The position numbers and the translations under genes were made by a program. From Chitinophagales bacterium (GTDB lineage: Bacteria > Bacteroidota > Bacteroidia > Chitinophagales > UBA10324): 64,000 nt of DNA. The notes beneath the pieces are model-generated. The model ran no database searches, was not told the DNA's origin, and saw only the letters and a list, made by a program, of their open reading frames with translations. The first letter of the stretch is position 1; every line of letters begins with the position of its first letter. The stretch spans positions 62,001 to 126,000 of the forward strand of contig JAIBAY010000004.1 of assembly GCA_019694975.1 (NCBI GenBank), in the 5' to 3' direction. Shown here in pieces: positions 52,799 to 62,993 of the stretch.

Positions 52799-53659
52799 AT
52801 GACTTTCAGGATCATTCAATGTATCACGCTGCTATTATTAATTGCTGCCGAAGCAACAGCAGGAGGGCCTTGGACTCAAAATAAAAGCGCCGGATATGCG
52901 CAACTTTCGTTCAGTAGTATCGCCACTCAGCAGTTGTATAACAACAATGGTGACTCCTATCAGCTCTACCGAAAAGTAACAGACAAAACGATTCAGGGAT
53001 ATTTTGAATATGGACTAACGGGTAAGCTGACCTTTCTCGCAACTACTTCTTTAAAATTTGTGGCTACGGGATCCGAAACATTTTCAGTGGATTCAGACAT
53101 AGTGGATGTTCCATTTCCTTCCGGAAACCTGGCCGGACCCGGCAACATCAGTGCAGCCCTCAAATATAAACTGGTAGATACGGAATGGAAAATGGCGGCA
53201 CAGTTCAGAACGGATGCGAACACACGCTCTGCAGATACACTGACCGGACTTCAAACAGGCTATGATTGCTGGAGTTACCAGCCGTCACTGCTGGCAGGAA
53301 CCAGCGGTAAAGCATGGTATGCCTCTGTTTCAGCCGGCATAACTTTGCGCTCTAATCATCACAGTGAATCGTTCAACGCAACAGCAGAAGCCGGCTATGG
53401 TTTCTTCAAACAGAAAACTTATCTGATATTACTGTTGGATCTTGATAAATCATTTTTGAATGATTCCACACAACGTGCAGATTATTTAAAGACCGGATTG
53501 TATGTAAATAACCAGGAGTTTTTTGCGATTGGTATAAAAGTGAACCAGTCACTTGGAAAACACTGGAGTATCAATGGTAGTATACTGGGCGGAGCTTATG
53601 GAAACCTGGTTGCTGAAGCGCCTTCCTATAATCTGGGCGCAGCGTATAAGTGGCCATGA
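52799..53659 (+). CDS. Probable outer-membrane beta-barrel protein, function unknown
   Basis: A 286-residue protein with a signal peptide (about 1-22, cleavage near ATAGG) and GPWTQNKSAGYAQLSFSSIATQ at the mature N-terminus. The rest alternates polar and hydrophobic residues with Gly and Tyr turns, as in small barrels, ending GAAYKWP. It lies 19 bp after pyrH in the same direction and may share its transcript. The following 53660-54014 has only a short GATGC/GCATC hairpin near 53660 and no gene I can support. Confidence 0.65.
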   Translation: MTFRIIQCITLLLLIAAEATAGGPWTQNKSAGYAQLSFSSIATQQLYNNNGDSYQLYRKVTDKTIQGYFEYGLTGKLTFLATTSLKFVATGSETFSVDSDIVDVPFPSGNLAGPGNISAALKYKLVDTEWKMAAQFRTDANTRSADTLTGLQTGYDCWSYQPSLLAGTSGKAWYASVSAGITLRSNHHSESFNATAEAGYGFFKQKTYLILLLDLDKSFLNDSTQRADYLKTGLYVNNQEFFAIGIKVNQSLGKHWSINGSILGGAYGNLVAEAPSYNLGAAYKWP

Positions 53660-54014
53660 TGCTTGCGTGCATCAAGCCATGCAAATACCCGTTAAGTTGG
53701 TTGTAACAATAGCAAATACAAATCAGGCCGTTTGCTGTTTACGGGGCTTATCTTATTGCCAAAATGAAAAAAGTGTGGCCCGCAAAGTTGTATTGGCAGC
53801 AGGGCAAATAATGTTCCGGCTATTGCAATAAGAAATCATGCAGCAGAAATGTTGTATGCCCTCAGTATGCTGCAAATAAAGACGGGGGAAACTTTTTGCT
53901 AACTTGCTATGTTACTTGCCATCTGGTCTGAAGGGTGCAATAAGGATTCAGTTTCATTCGTCATCAGCTGGTACTCATTCAACAACTCATTTCTTAACCT
54001 CGGTTTATAAAGCA

Positions 54015-55157
54015 ATGAAAATCGGAATCGTCTGTTACCCAACCTATGGCGGAAGCGGTGTAGTGGCCACAGAACTGGGCAAAGCACTGGCACAAAAAGG
54101 CCATAAAATACATTTCATCACCTATCGCTCTCCGGCCCGGCTGGATTCTTTTGTAGAAAATGTTTTTTACCATGAAGTGAGCTTTGCCGATTATCCATTG
54201 TTTGAACGTGCACCGTATGAAACGGCGCTTTCGAGCAAGATTGTGGATGTTGCGAAATTTGAACAGCTCGACCTCCTGCACGTGCACTATGCGATTCCGC
54301 ATGCCGCCACTGCGTATATGGCGAAACAGATCTTAAAGACGAAGGGTATTGACCTTCCATACATCACCACTCTGCACGGAACAGATATTACGCTGGTAGG
54401 AAAGGATCCGACGTATGCGCCTGTCGTTACGTTTTCCATCAATCAGTCCGATGGTGTCACCGCCGTTTCCGCCGACCTGAAAAACCAAACCTACCAGAAT
54501 TTTCAGATCAGCACAAACATTGAAGTGATACCCAACTTTGTTGACCTCACCCGTTTCCGCAAAGCAAAGAAGGAGCATTTTAAAAAGGCCATTGCACCCA
54601 ATGAAGAAAAGATTCTCATTCATACGTCCAACTTCAGGAAAGTAAAGCGGACACAAGATGTGGTGATGATATTTGAAAAAGTGCGGGAGAAGATTCCCTG
54701 TAAATTGTTGCTGGTAGGTGATGGGCCCGAGCGACAGAACCTGGAGATTCTTTGCCGCGATCTGCAAATCGCGGAAGATGTACGCTTCCTCGGCAAGCAG
54801 GATCCGGTGGAGGAATTGCTGGCGGTGAGTGATTTGTTTTTAATGCCTTCGGAAACCGAGAGCTTTGGCTTGGCAGCCCTGGAAGCCATGGCCTGTCAGG
54901 TGCCGGTGATATCCACCAACAGCGGTGGTATACCTGAGATTATGGTGCAGGGTGTTACCGGTTTTATGAGCGATGTCGGCGACATTGAAGCCATGGCCGG
55001 TCATGCCGTGGCCATCCTTTCTGATGAGGCAATGCACCATCAGTTCAAGCTGCAAGCCCTGGAACATGCCAGGCAATATGATATTAAAAAGATTCTGCCG
55101 CTGTATGAAGCTTATTACGAAAAAGTGCTTCAGCAATCAGCGATGATGGCAGGATAA
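54015..55157 (+). CDS. bshA: N-acetyl-alpha-D-glucosaminyl L-malate synthase
   Basis: A 380-residue GT4-family glycosyltransferase. The N-terminus MKIGIVCYPTYGGSGVVATE is characteristic of BshA, and the C-terminal nucleotide-sugar site has PSETESFGLAALEAMACQVP with the E-x7-E pattern. It transfers GlcNAc from UDP-GlcNAc to L-malate, the first step in bacillithiol synthesis. The frame is open from 53904, but the Met at 54015 is the conserved start. BshB and BshC are not in the window. Confidence 0.93.
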   Translation: MKIGIVCYPTYGGSGVVATELGKALAQKGHKIHFITYRSPARLDSFVENVFYHEVSFADYPLFERAPYETALSSKIVDVAKFEQLDLLHVHYAIPHAATAYMAKQILKTKGIDLPYITTLHGTDITLVGKDPTYAPVVTFSINQSDGVTAVSADLKNQTYQNFQISTNIEVIPNFVDLTRFRKAKKEHFKKAIAPNEEKILIHTSNFRKVKRTQDVVMIFEKVREKIPCKLLLVGDGPERQNLEILCRDLQIAEDVRFLGKQDPVEELLAVSDLFLMPSETESFGLAALEAMACQVPVISTNSGGIPEIMVQGVTGFMSDVGDIEAMAGHAVAILSDEAMHHQFKLQALEHARQYDIKKILPLYEAYYEKVLQQSAMMAG

Positions 55158-55224
55158 ATGAAAGACGTTGTAGCGGCCGTCAAGTAAATTCGCTGCATTA
55201 TTGCCTTTGCTATTGCCTTGCCTT

Positions 55225-55599
55225 TTAGAATGGCAGGTCGTCCTTCATATCAGCAGGAGGTGCTTGGGTATAGTCGTTTACCTCACGGTCAGGCGGATAA
55301 TCGGCCGCACCATTATTCCGGCCACCGCTAACAGGTTCCACTTTCCAGGCTTTTACATCATTATACCATTTGCCGTTGTACTCCCGTGATTCAATATTGA
55401 TGGCCACCTTCAGTTCATCGCCGGGTTTTAATTGCTTCAGGATTTCCGCTTTGTCATTCCAGCAGACGATACACACTTTTTTGGGAAACTGATCCTGTGT
55501 TTCTATTACAAAATTCTGTTTTGTCCAGGGACCGTTCTGACCCTGCCCGGTTTGTTCCGGCATTACCTGAACTAATTTTCCGGTGATTTCTAAAGCCAT
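55225..55599 (-). CDS. DUF3127 domain protein
   Basis: A 124-residue protein beginning MALEITGKLVQVMPEQTGQ, with GPWTKQNFVIETQDQFPKKV and REYNGKWYNDVKAWKVEP, the DUF3127 pattern of a single OB-like domain. The last 35 residues are polar and disordered, ending DMKDDLPF, similar to the acidic tip of single-stranded DNA-binding proteins. A nucleic-acid-binding role is plausible from that tail but unproven. It converges with bshA. Confidence 0.87.
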   Translation of the reverse strand: MALEITGKLVQVMPEQTGQGQNGPWTKQNFVIETQDQFPKKVCIVCWNDKAEILKQLKPGDELKVAINIESREYNGKWYNDVKAWKVEPVSGGRNNGAADYPPDREVNDYTQAPPADMKDDLPF

Positions 55600-55846
55600 G
55601 TGAAATGTTATTGGTTGTAAAAATAATTACTGCTGCTGCGCTTGCATTGCTGCTGCCGCTCCCTGATGTTATCGCCTCTTGCTGTAAAAAGAATGCAATT
55701 TATTCACTGTCGGGCAGCGTCAGACAATCGCTCAAAGATACCGAATATTCGAAGTGATTTCCACGCAAGGAAATTTAACAGAGCAAATAAAATTTATTGG
55801 CCTGATGTGGCTAATTTCGTGTCATCGCTTTCTAAATAATGAAAAC

Positions 55847-56155
55847 ATGATTACCCGATTAGTCAAACTGACGCTGCAACCCGATAAGATTGAAGATTTT
55901 CTTGAGATATTTAAAGAGGTGAAACAAACCATCGCCTCATTTGATGGCTGCCACCATGTGGAGTTGTTACAGGACCTGCATTTTCCGCATATATTCTTCA
56001 CGTACAGCACCTGGGAGGATGAGCACTTTCTCGATCATTACCGGTTTTCCGATTTCTTCAAGTCCACATGGACACGCTCCAAACTTTTATTCTCTGAAAA
56101 GGCGGAAGCATGGAGTGTGGGACTGATTGAACGGGCGCAGTCCGATCATTTTTGA
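55847..56155 (+). CDS. Antibiotic biosynthesis monooxygenase-like (ABM) protein
   Basis: A 102-residue dimeric alpha-beta barrel type protein starting MITRLVKLTLQPDKIEDFLE, with HHVELLQDLHFPHIFFTYSTW and WEDEHFLDHYRFSDFF. The family includes small quinone or haem-associated oxygenases, but most members are uncharacterised. The start is chosen at 55847 because the open frame upstream has no family-like residues. It ends at a strong terminator. Confidence 0.8.
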   Translation: MITRLVKLTLQPDKIEDFLEIFKEVKQTIASFDGCHHVELLQDLHFPHIFFTYSTWEDEHFLDHYRFSDFFKSTWTRSKLLFSEKAEAWSVGLIERAQSDHF

Positions 56156-56216
56156 ATGAAGAAGCAATAGCCGTCAGCAAAGAGCCATGCTGCAGGAAAA
56201 ACGTTGGCTATAATGC

Positions 56217-56253
56217 AAAAGGGTTTGGGCCTACTGACCCAAACCCTTTTTTT
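56217..56253. terminator. Bidirectional terminator
   Basis: AAAAGGGTTTGGG (56217-56229) and CCCAAACCCTTTT (56238-56250) form a 13-bp stem followed by more T. It separates the ABM gene from the convergent membrane protein gene. Confidence 0.85.
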
Positions 56254-56296
56254 CAACAGTACTTTTGCAAAGAAAGGCTTTTACAAAGCAGGGCTT

Positions 56297-56641
56297 TTAC
56301 TGATCCTGCGGTGCCTTCTTCTCAAAAAAGTAACTCACAATCAAGCCCAGGCCGCCAAAGATGCCGATGGATCCAAAGTAAATGGGAACCGCTTCACCCT
56401 GCATGGTATGCAACACGAAGGTGGTCAGCCAGTAGGCGATCACTAAGCCAAGGCCGACACCCAGCAGTACCAGGCCCCACTTCAATGAAGTCAGCGGACT
56501 GTTGGGTCTTCTGCGGCGCAGGCCCGGATCCATGCCTTTTTCAATCATCGACATACGTTCTTTGTTTTCGAAATAGCGAAGGCCAAAAACCATGGCGAAA
56601 ACACCAAGCGGAACTAAAATGGGAATCATTACCGGATCCAT
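56297..56641 (-). CDS. Small inner-membrane protein, DUF6249-like
   Basis: A 114-residue protein with three hydrophobic helices (IPILVPLGVFAMVFGL, LKWGLVLLGVGLGLVIAYW and YFGSIGIFGGLGLIVSYFF) and a conserved-looking cytoplasmic ENKERMSMIEKGMDP between the first two. Bacteroidota have many such proteins, often next to ECF sigma operons, as here (sigma gene starts 275 bp away, divergent). No enzymatic function is apparent. The 274 bp between shows no clean promoter. Confidence 0.72.
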   Translation of the reverse strand: MDPVMIPILVPLGVFAMVFGLRYFENKERMSMIEKGMDPGLRRRRPNSPLTSLKWGLVLLGVGLGLVIAYWLTTFVLHTMQGEAVPIYFGSIGIFGGLGLIVSYFFEKKAPQDQ

Positions 56642-56915
56642 AATTAAAGAGATTTGAGGTTAAAAAAGTTGTTTGCTTTTGTTATGCAGCATATGACAAC
56701 CGTTTTTACCGGCAGGTTACAGCCTTTTTCAAAAAAAATGCGCACCTGCCGCAGAAATGCAACATTCCATCGCCGATCTGTCTATGGTGCCGGCGAAATC
56801 TATGATTGATAAGGAAGGTTTATGGCAGCATATCAACCTGTACGGTGTCAAATCCTTATCTTTCAGCAGCAGGGTGTAACCTGTCTGCGAATGGTGTTGT
56901 CTAATCGTTTAGTTC

Positions 56916-57500
56916 ATGAGAGATAACCAAACCGACTTAGAACTTATCGACCAGGTGCTGGCGGGGACAGCATCGGCATTTGCGGAATTGGTGAACCGTC
57001 ATCAGCGCTATGTTTTTTCGCTGGCGCTTCGTTTTACCAAAAGCCGTGAGGATGCGGAAGAAATTGCGCAGGATTGTTTTGTGAAAGCGTACCGTTCAAT
57101 GGCAGCATTTCAGCGCACGTCAAAATTTACGACGTGGTTGTATGGTATTGTGTACCACACTTCAATGACTTTCCTGCGGAAAAAAAGACTGGATGTTCAA
57201 TCGATTGACGATGAAGCAACTTATGTACAAGTGGAAGATACGGCGTCGGATATGAAAGCCAGCCTGGTGGAAGAAAAGTCGAGGGCGGAATACCTGGAAA
57301 AAGCGATCGGGCTGTTATTGCCGGATGATGCCGTTATACTAACTTTGTTTTACAGGGGGGAACAATCGCTGGAGGAAATTGCGGCGGCCACCGGATATGA
57401 AGCAAACACCGTGAAAGTAAAATTACACCGCGCCCGGCAACGGCTGCGCGATAAGCTGGAATTGATTTTAAAACATGAAGTTAAAGACCTGGTAAGATGA
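56916..57500 (+). CDS. ECF RNA polymerase sigma factor (second)
   Basis: A 194-residue sigma factor. Region 2 shows FAELVNRHQRYVFSLALRF and SREDAEEIAQDCFVKAYRSM; region 4 shows LTLFYRGEQSLEEIAAATGY and VKVKLHRARQRLRDKL. The sequence is distinct from the factor at 26964. It overlaps the membrane protein gene downstream by 4 bp, the usual sigma/anti-sigma arrangement. Confidence 0.93.
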   Translation: MRDNQTDLELIDQVLAGTASAFAELVNRHQRYVFSLALRFTKSREDAEEIAQDCFVKAYRSMAAFQRTSKFTTWLYGIVYHTSMTFLRKKRLDVQSIDDEATYVQVEDTASDMKASLVEEKSRAEYLEKAIGLLLPDDAVILTLFYRGEQSLEEIAAATGYEANTVKVKLHRARQRLRDKLELILKHEVKDLVR

Positions 57501-58003
57501 TGAACATGGAAGATCGTATCTGGGATTACATAGACGGCCTTTCTTCTCCTGAAGAACGCGCCATCATGGAACGATTGCTGCAGTCAGATCCTGCGGTTAA
57601 AAGCAGGTATGATGAGTTGTTGATTTTACAGCAACAACTTAAGGCTGTTGAATTGGATGAGCCATCAATGGGTTTTCGAAACCGGGTGATGGAACAGGTG
57701 TTGGCCGGCCCGCATCCCGTAGCTTTAAAAACGAGGGTGGATAACAGGATTATTTACATCATTGCAGCATTCTTTGTTTGCACCATTGGCGGAATGCTTG
57801 CTTATACTATCTATAAAATGGACTGGAGCGGCAGCGCTTCCGGGTTTGAACTTCCCAGGGTGGCGTTGCCGGTGGTGAACTGGTCCTTCCTGGAAAATCC
57901 GTCTTTCACATTATTCTTCCTGTCGATGAATGTAGTGCTCGGCCTGTTGCTGATCGATAAGATAGTGACGGCGAGAAGAAAGCATGCCGCAGATAAAGGC
58001 TAA
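57497..58003 (+). CDS. Putative anti-sigma factor, two transmembrane helices
   Basis: A 168-residue protein. The N-terminal 60 residues (RIWDYIDGLSSPEERAIMER) resemble the anti-sigma N-domain without the zinc ligands; two helices follow (IIYIIAAFFVCTIGGMLAYTI and FTLFFLSMNVVLGLLLIDKIV). Its start overlaps the sigma stop. The short periplasmic loop leaves little room for a sensor domain. Function rests on position and the N-domain. Confidence 0.75.
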   Translation: MMNMEDRIWDYIDGLSSPEERAIMERLLQSDPAVKSRYDELLILQQQLKAVELDEPSMGFRNRVMEQVLAGPHPVALKTRVDNRIIYIIAAFFVCTIGGMLAYTIYKMDWSGSASGFELPRVALPVVNWSFLENPSFTLFFLSMNVVLGLLLIDKIVTARRKHAADKG

Positions 58004-58165
58004 ACAGTTTATTCCAACAACATTTTAAACTGCATCCGGCAGCGGCTGAATAGTATCCGCCCGGCTTCGATTTTTGTGCAATCTGTTTCAAAATGTCTAT
58101 GGTCATGCCGAAATAAATTCGGCATGAACGCATTAATTGCCTGTTTTGATATAGCCTCTGCAATG

Positions 58166-58624
58166 CTAAACTCCAAACTGCCGTAAGTGATGATCCAGGT
58201 GATTGGCCGTGAGTCGTCCCCATTCCCAGGCAGATAGTTTCCCGAACAAAGGATGCCGGGTGAGGGAACCGTCCATAGGTGTTGCATGCAGCTTTTCCAG
58301 CAGTTGAAGCAAAAGCTGCAGATCATGGCCGAAACCGGTCACCGGTGTTCCCGTGCCTTCCAGCTGATTGAATTCGATATCCGTCGGCGAGTTTTTCGGA
58401 AAAGGCATTACATAAAAGAGCAACCACTTTAAGATGGTGCGGTAGAAAATATTTCCGGCGTCTTTATACTGTCGCAGGCCTAATGCACCCCTTACCGGAT
58501 CACTGACATGACAGATCATCTGGTTCACATTCATCCTGCCCCATTGCCGCTTTGCATCCGGCCGCAGTTGGCCGATGCGGGCAATGATTTCTTCATAATC
58601 TTTTTGGTAGAGAATGTTTTGCAT
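58166..58624 (-). CDS. DinB-superfamily protein, DUF1569-like
   Basis: A 152-residue four-helix-type protein with NVNQMICHVSDPVRGALG and WGRLTANHLDHHLRQFG, where His residues match the metal-binding triad positions of the DinB fold (His in CHVSD, and HLDHHL). The family is often annotated DUF1569. No substrate is known. It is a single gene converging with the sigma/anti-sigma pair. Confidence 0.8.
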   Translation of the reverse strand: MQNILYQKDYEEIIARIGQLRPDAKRQWGRMNVNQMICHVSDPVRGALGLRQYKDAGNIFYRTILKWLLFYVMPFPKNSPTDIEFNQLEGTGTPVTGFGHDLQLLLQLLEKLHATPMDGSLTRHPLFGKLSAWEWGRLTANHLDHHLRQFGV

Positions 58625-58687
58625 GACGGTTGTTTTAGCGTTTGTCCTGCTTTATATAAAAGCAAATGCCTGAAAGCATGAAGCTGT

Positions 58688-61129
58688 TCATTTTACACCG
58701 CGTTTCACATCCTGGTAGTCGAGGTAATATTTGATGCGTACGGAGATGTTATTGTTGCGCGGGAAATCAAAAGTATGATCGAGGTTTTTGATAAAGTTTA
58801 AGGTGGCCTGATCATCAAATCCAATGATGGAATTTTTCCAGACCAGGTTGATTTCACTGCCGGGAAGGAACCACCAGGTGAAATTCAGATCAATATTCCA
58901 TGCATTGAAGTTATAGTCATTGCTTTCATCATAACCTGTTGTTCCCAGTGAGCCGTCCTGCTCCAGCGTATAATACTGATCGTATATTCCTTTCTGAGAG
59001 TAGTACCTTAATTTTAATCCTACCGACATATTACTGTTAAAGATATAATTGCCGCTGAGGTTGGTATCATATTCCTTGATGTCTCTCCGTCCAAAAATGA
59101 TATTGCCTGTATCATCCGTATCCACAAATCCAACATCATTGTAATACAAATGTGTTTCGTTCTGCGGAACAAGCAGCACCTTGTCGCCGATGCGGATGCG
59201 GGGCGTTACCTGCCACCGGTACTTGATGCGTCCTTGTTCATTCCAGATGGCAGGGCCGCCTTCGATATCAAGCGCAATGTGCTTGCGGTAATCGGTGCTG
59301 ATACCTGCGCCCAACTCATAGATGGCAGGCATCGCATAATAACGGTCTTCAGCGCGTGGCTCATAATAGTCATGCTCGCCAAAGGGCGCGGCAAAGTAAT
59401 AAGCGAAGAAACCAAGGTATTTCCCGGTAAGCATAAAGGTGCTGCCGTCAAAGGTGGCACCTGTGTAGGCTCCATCACTGTTGCGGTAGCCGTATGCCAG
59501 TGTGTTTTCGCTGTGCAATTCAAGAAATTTACCAAATGGCTTATAGATGTCGTACCGCAGAATCGCCTCTTCAGTATTCTGATTCCTGATAGTCAGGTAA
59601 CCCAGGTCATTGGGATCATAGTTTTTGCTGATGGCAAGGTGAGAAAGATCATAAGTGAAGTTGCCTGAGATTTTTTTGAAGGAAAGGCGATACAGGTAGC
59701 CATTGCTGAAATCGATATCATCGTTGTCAGTGCTTTTGTTCATCAGTGTACTGACGGCAAGGTAACCGAAGCCGGCATAGTGTTGTTTTTTATCGGCGAT
59801 GAAAGACATCACATTGGCTACATTGGCATTTCTGCCTTTGGCATCCCGCAGCACATTGGTGTTGGTAAAAGTCAGGTAACTATTATTCTTCAGGCCCTGA
59901 TCAAGCACCAGCACATTAAAGTTCGTCAGCGGATCATATAACACCTCTTTTGTTTCTCCGTCGCTGCCGGTAGCTGTTGCATAAGTATTTCCTGTTATGG
60001 CATTAAATACGCCGATTCCCAGTCCATGCCGGTTTCGCCCGGAAATCTTGGTTGCATTCAACAGGCGCGTATTGATTGGCGGATTGTCTACTGTTACAGT
60101 AGTGTCGTTGTGTGTGCTGTAATAATCGGAGACAAAACCGATACGCCGCGAGTAGAACAATTCCGCTTTCGTAAACAATTCTGTTCCTTCCGTAAAGAAG
60201 GATCGGTTTTCATCGTACTGCACTTCCAGCGCCGAAAGGTTATAAATAATGTTGTCGGATTGCACCTGCCCGAAATCCGGTATCAGTGTGGCATCCAGTG
60301 TGAAGCTTTCATTGATGCCCCATTTCAGATCCATGCCGCCTTTAAAATCAAGATCACTGCTGGAGATATTGTTGAGCTTATCGCGGAAAAAATTGGCGTA
60401 TACAGTTGCATAGGGCGAGAGGGACAGCCGCAACGGTGGTTCGATATCCGAGACGCCCGTCAAAGGTTGAAACTGCGATACGATTCCGTTTTCTTCGGGA
60501 TTAATGCCCGCGGAATGATATTCGTATCGCGTGCTGCGGACGATGCGATAAAAGTCTATGGTCCAGTCCTGCACCGCTACTTTTGGAAAGCGCAAAGCCG
60601 AATAAGGGATTTTCATTTCCGCATACCAGCCATCAGGGGCGATATATACCTTGCTTTCCCACACGGCATCCCAGGAAAAATCGTCGTCGCTGTTGAGGAT
60701 CAGCTTAAAATCACCCTGTACATTTCGCGGTGTAACACCGAAGCCCAGTGCATTCTGCCCGTCATGATAGGTATCAAATGCGAATGCGATGGCATCTGTT
60801 GATGAAAAGATATCGTCGCGTTCGGTAAGTTGCAGCCAGATGCTATCGGGTGTCATAAAACATTTTGCGGCAACGTACATGGCATCGTTGTCATACACTA
60901 CCGTTACTTCCGTACGGTTTTTTGCAGGTGCTCCGAATGCAGGCACGGCTTCCACAAAATCAGTGTATGGCACACCGGATTTCCAGCAATCATCATTTAA
61001 CAGCCCGTCAATCTTGGGTGCTTCGCTGATGCGTATAGCAACCACAGTTTTCCTGTTCTGTGCCTTTGCCGCAGCCGTCGGCAAACAGACCAATGCAATG
61101 CAAAGCAGAAAAATATTATTCAGGGTCAT
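58688..61129 (-). CDS. DUF5916 outer-membrane protein with CBM9-like N-terminal domain
   Basis: An 813-residue protein. The signal peptide (MTLNNIFLLCIALVCLPTAAAKAQ) sets the start at 61129. The next ~190 residues (IDGLLNDDCW, VYDNDAMYVAAKCF, WYAEMKIPYSALRFP) match the CBM9-like sugar-binding domain seen in this group. The rest is a barrel with LRLSLSPYATVY, FFTEGTELFTKAELFYSRRIG and a terminal aromatic strand. These proteins lie at the outer membrane; a role in carbohydrate or peptide uptake is suggested but not shown. Confidence 0.85.
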   Translation of the reverse strand: MTLNNIFLLCIALVCLPTAAAKAQNRKTVVAIRISEAPKIDGLLNDDCWKSGVPYTDFVEAVPAFGAPAKNRTEVTVVYDNDAMYVAAKCFMTPDSIWLQLTERDDIFSSTDAIAFAFDTYHDGQNALGFGVTPRNVQGDFKLILNSDDDFSWDAVWESKVYIAPDGWYAEMKIPYSALRFPKVAVQDWTIDFYRIVRSTRYEYHSAGINPEENGIVSQFQPLTGVSDIEPPLRLSLSPYATVYANFFRDKLNNISSSDLDFKGGMDLKWGINESFTLDATLIPDFGQVQSDNIIYNLSALEVQYDENRSFFTEGTELFTKAELFYSRRIGFVSDYYSTHNDTTVTVDNPPINTRLLNATKISGRNRHGLGIGVFNAITGNTYATATGSDGETKEVLYDPLTNFNVLVLDQGLKNNSYLTFTNTNVLRDAKGRNANVANVMSFIADKKQHYAGFGYLAVSTLMNKSTDNDDIDFSNGYLYRLSFKKISGNFTYDLSHLAISKNYDPNDLGYLTIRNQNTEEAILRYDIYKPFGKFLELHSENTLAYGYRNSDGAYTGATFDGSTFMLTGKYLGFFAYYFAAPFGEHDYYEPRAEDRYYAMPAIYELGAGISTDYRKHIALDIEGGPAIWNEQGRIKYRWQVTPRIRIGDKVLLVPQNETHLYYNDVGFVDTDDTGNIIFGRRDIKEYDTNLSGNYIFNSNMSVGLKLRYYSQKGIYDQYYTLEQDGSLGTTGYDESNDYNFNAWNIDLNFTWWFLPGSEINLVWKNSIIGFDDQATLNFIKNLDHTFDFPRNNNISVRIKYYLDYQDVKRGVK

Positions 61130-61378
61130 GCAGGAAGTGACAAAGTTAGTTTTTTCGCAATCAGTGGGCTGTGGTGCAAATGCGTGGAGACCGGGCACAT
61201 TGATACTTTTTTCATTACGATATCGTTCATACCATCCTGTTCTCAGCGTATCATGAAAGAGCAGCATTGCCAGGTCCATTATGAGCGCCGGGCTGCAAGA
61301 GATTTGGTGATTAAGTCGCTTACAGTAACTTTAAGCTGTGGTTAATACACAATCAAACAGGGATTAATTTCTTCAGAC

Positions 61379-62971
61379 ATGATCTTGATGCGTATTTCAA
61401 TGGTCCTCATGATAGTGCTTCAGTTTGTTATGCTGCCCTTTGCCGAGGCGCAGGAAGTGGTGCGGTGTGCTACGCAACAGGTGCTGGAACAATACGAAAT
61501 GCAGCAGCCGGGCACTAAACAGGATGTGGAAGAAACTGCCCTGGCAGCACGCGAATGGATAAAAAATAATCCTGGCGGAACACGGGATGTTGTTACGATA
61601 CCGGTAGTGGTGCATGTGATTTATAAAACAAGCTCACAGAATATATCAGACAAGCAGGTTCAGTCACAGATTGATGTGTTGAATGAAGATTTTATGATGA
61701 GCAATCCGGATACTTCAAAAATACCGGAAGCCTTCAGGCCGATGGCAGCCAACAGCCAGATTCAGTTTTGCCTTGCCGCGTATGATCCTGACGGCGATTC
61801 CACCAGCGGCATTGTCCGTACTAATACCACAGTGAGTTTATTCACGACGGGTGACAGCATGAAGTTTACTGCCAAAGGTGGCGATGATGCCTGGCCTGCG
61901 AAGCATTATCTCAATATATGGACCTGCAACCTCGGCGGCGGTGTGTTGGGCTATGCCACGTTGCCGCAGAGCAATTCGGGCAATTCCAAAACCGACGGCG
62001 TGGTAATTCTCTATCGTGCTTTTGGGAGGGAAGGCACCGTCGTGTATCCATATAACCAGGGAAGAACCTGCAGCCATGAAGTGGGGCACTGGTTTGGGCT
62101 TACGCATGTTTGGGGTGATGACAACGGAACCTGCAGCGGCAGTGACAATATCGCTGACACACCCAACCAGGCAGATGCCAATTTCGGATGCCCTTCGTAT
62201 CCGCTAACCGATAACTGTTCGCCCGTTGAGCCCGGCGTTATGTTCATGAACTATATGGATTATACAGATGACCGGTGCATGTATATGTTTACCAAAGGGC
62301 AGGTCGCGGTGATGAACGCTACCCTCAACGGCACCCGCAAGAGCATCCTGAGTTCACCTGCCGGTTGCCAGGGTGTTTATTTTGCGAATGATGCCGCGGT
62401 GTCAAAAATCACCCATGCAGCGGATACGATCAGCTTTCTTTCCTTCAAGCCGCAGGTACAACTGACCAACCGTGGCTCAGACATACTGACCAATGCCACT
62501 ATCTATTACCAGGTAGACGGACAGGATCCGGCCAAAAAAATTTTTACCGGAAGCCTGGCCACCGGTGAATCGGAACTGATTACGTTTGATGAATTGTATT
62601 TCACCAGTGAAGGTGATCATGTTGCCACCGCCTGGAGCACGATGCCCAACAATCAAACGGATCAGTTTATCTTTAATGATACGGCTACCAATAGTTTTTC
62701 CGTGATCAGTTCAATCGCGAAAAATACATTCACCGTTTCGCCAAGCCTGACAGCAGGCCCGGTTACATTGTTTATTCAAAATCCGGCAGCGGGCGATATG
62801 GATTTACGGGTGATAAATATGCTCGGACAGGTGATGCAGCATCACTTTGTTTCACTCGATTCGCAATCTACGCTTAACATCGATTTGTCTGACCTCGCTC
62901 CTGGTGTTTATGTCCTGTTTTCTAAAATAGGCTATGATTACGTGCGTAATAAGATAGTAATAGAGCGATAA
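61379..62971 (+). CDS. M43-type zinc metalloprotease with T9SS sorting domain
   Basis: A 530-residue secreted protease. After the signal peptide and a propeptide-like stretch, the catalytic domain has the zinc motif CSHEVGHWFGLTHVWGDD (HExxHxxGxxH, about residue 235) and a Met-turn MFMNYMDYTDDRCMYMFTKGQ, matching the pappalysin/cytophagalysin M43 group. The C-terminal domain carries the type A tail LRVINMLGQVM and PGVYVLFSK...KIVIER. It is exported by the type IX system and should cleave extracellular proteins. Confidence 0.9.
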   Translation: MILMRISMVLMIVLQFVMLPFAEAQEVVRCATQQVLEQYEMQQPGTKQDVEETALAAREWIKNNPGGTRDVVTIPVVVHVIYKTSSQNISDKQVQSQIDVLNEDFMMSNPDTSKIPEAFRPMAANSQIQFCLAAYDPDGDSTSGIVRTNTTVSLFTTGDSMKFTAKGGDDAWPAKHYLNIWTCNLGGGVLGYATLPQSNSGNSKTDGVVILYRAFGREGTVVYPYNQGRTCSHEVGHWFGLTHVWGDDNGTCSGSDNIADTPNQADANFGCPSYPLTDNCSPVEPGVMFMNYMDYTDDRCMYMFTKGQVAVMNATLNGTRKSILSSPAGCQGVYFANDAAVSKITHAADTISFLSFKPQVQLTNRGSDILTNATIYYQVDGQDPAKKIFTGSLATGESELITFDELYFTSEGDHVATAWSTMPNNQTDQFIFNDTATNSFSVISSIAKNTFTVSPSLTAGPVTLFIQNPAAGDMDLRVINMLGQVMQHHFVSLDSQSTLNIDLSDLAPGVYVLFSKIGYDYVRNKIVIER

Positions 62972-62993
62972 CCTTTGTGTTCTTCGTGAATGC

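Noticed and set aside
53553-53831. 92-codon plus-strand frame after the barrel gene
   Set aside because: It starts inside the previous gene and shows no signal peptide, motif or coding bias.
56152-56643. 163-codon plus-strand frame
   Set aside because: It spans a terminator and runs antisense to the small membrane protein gene.
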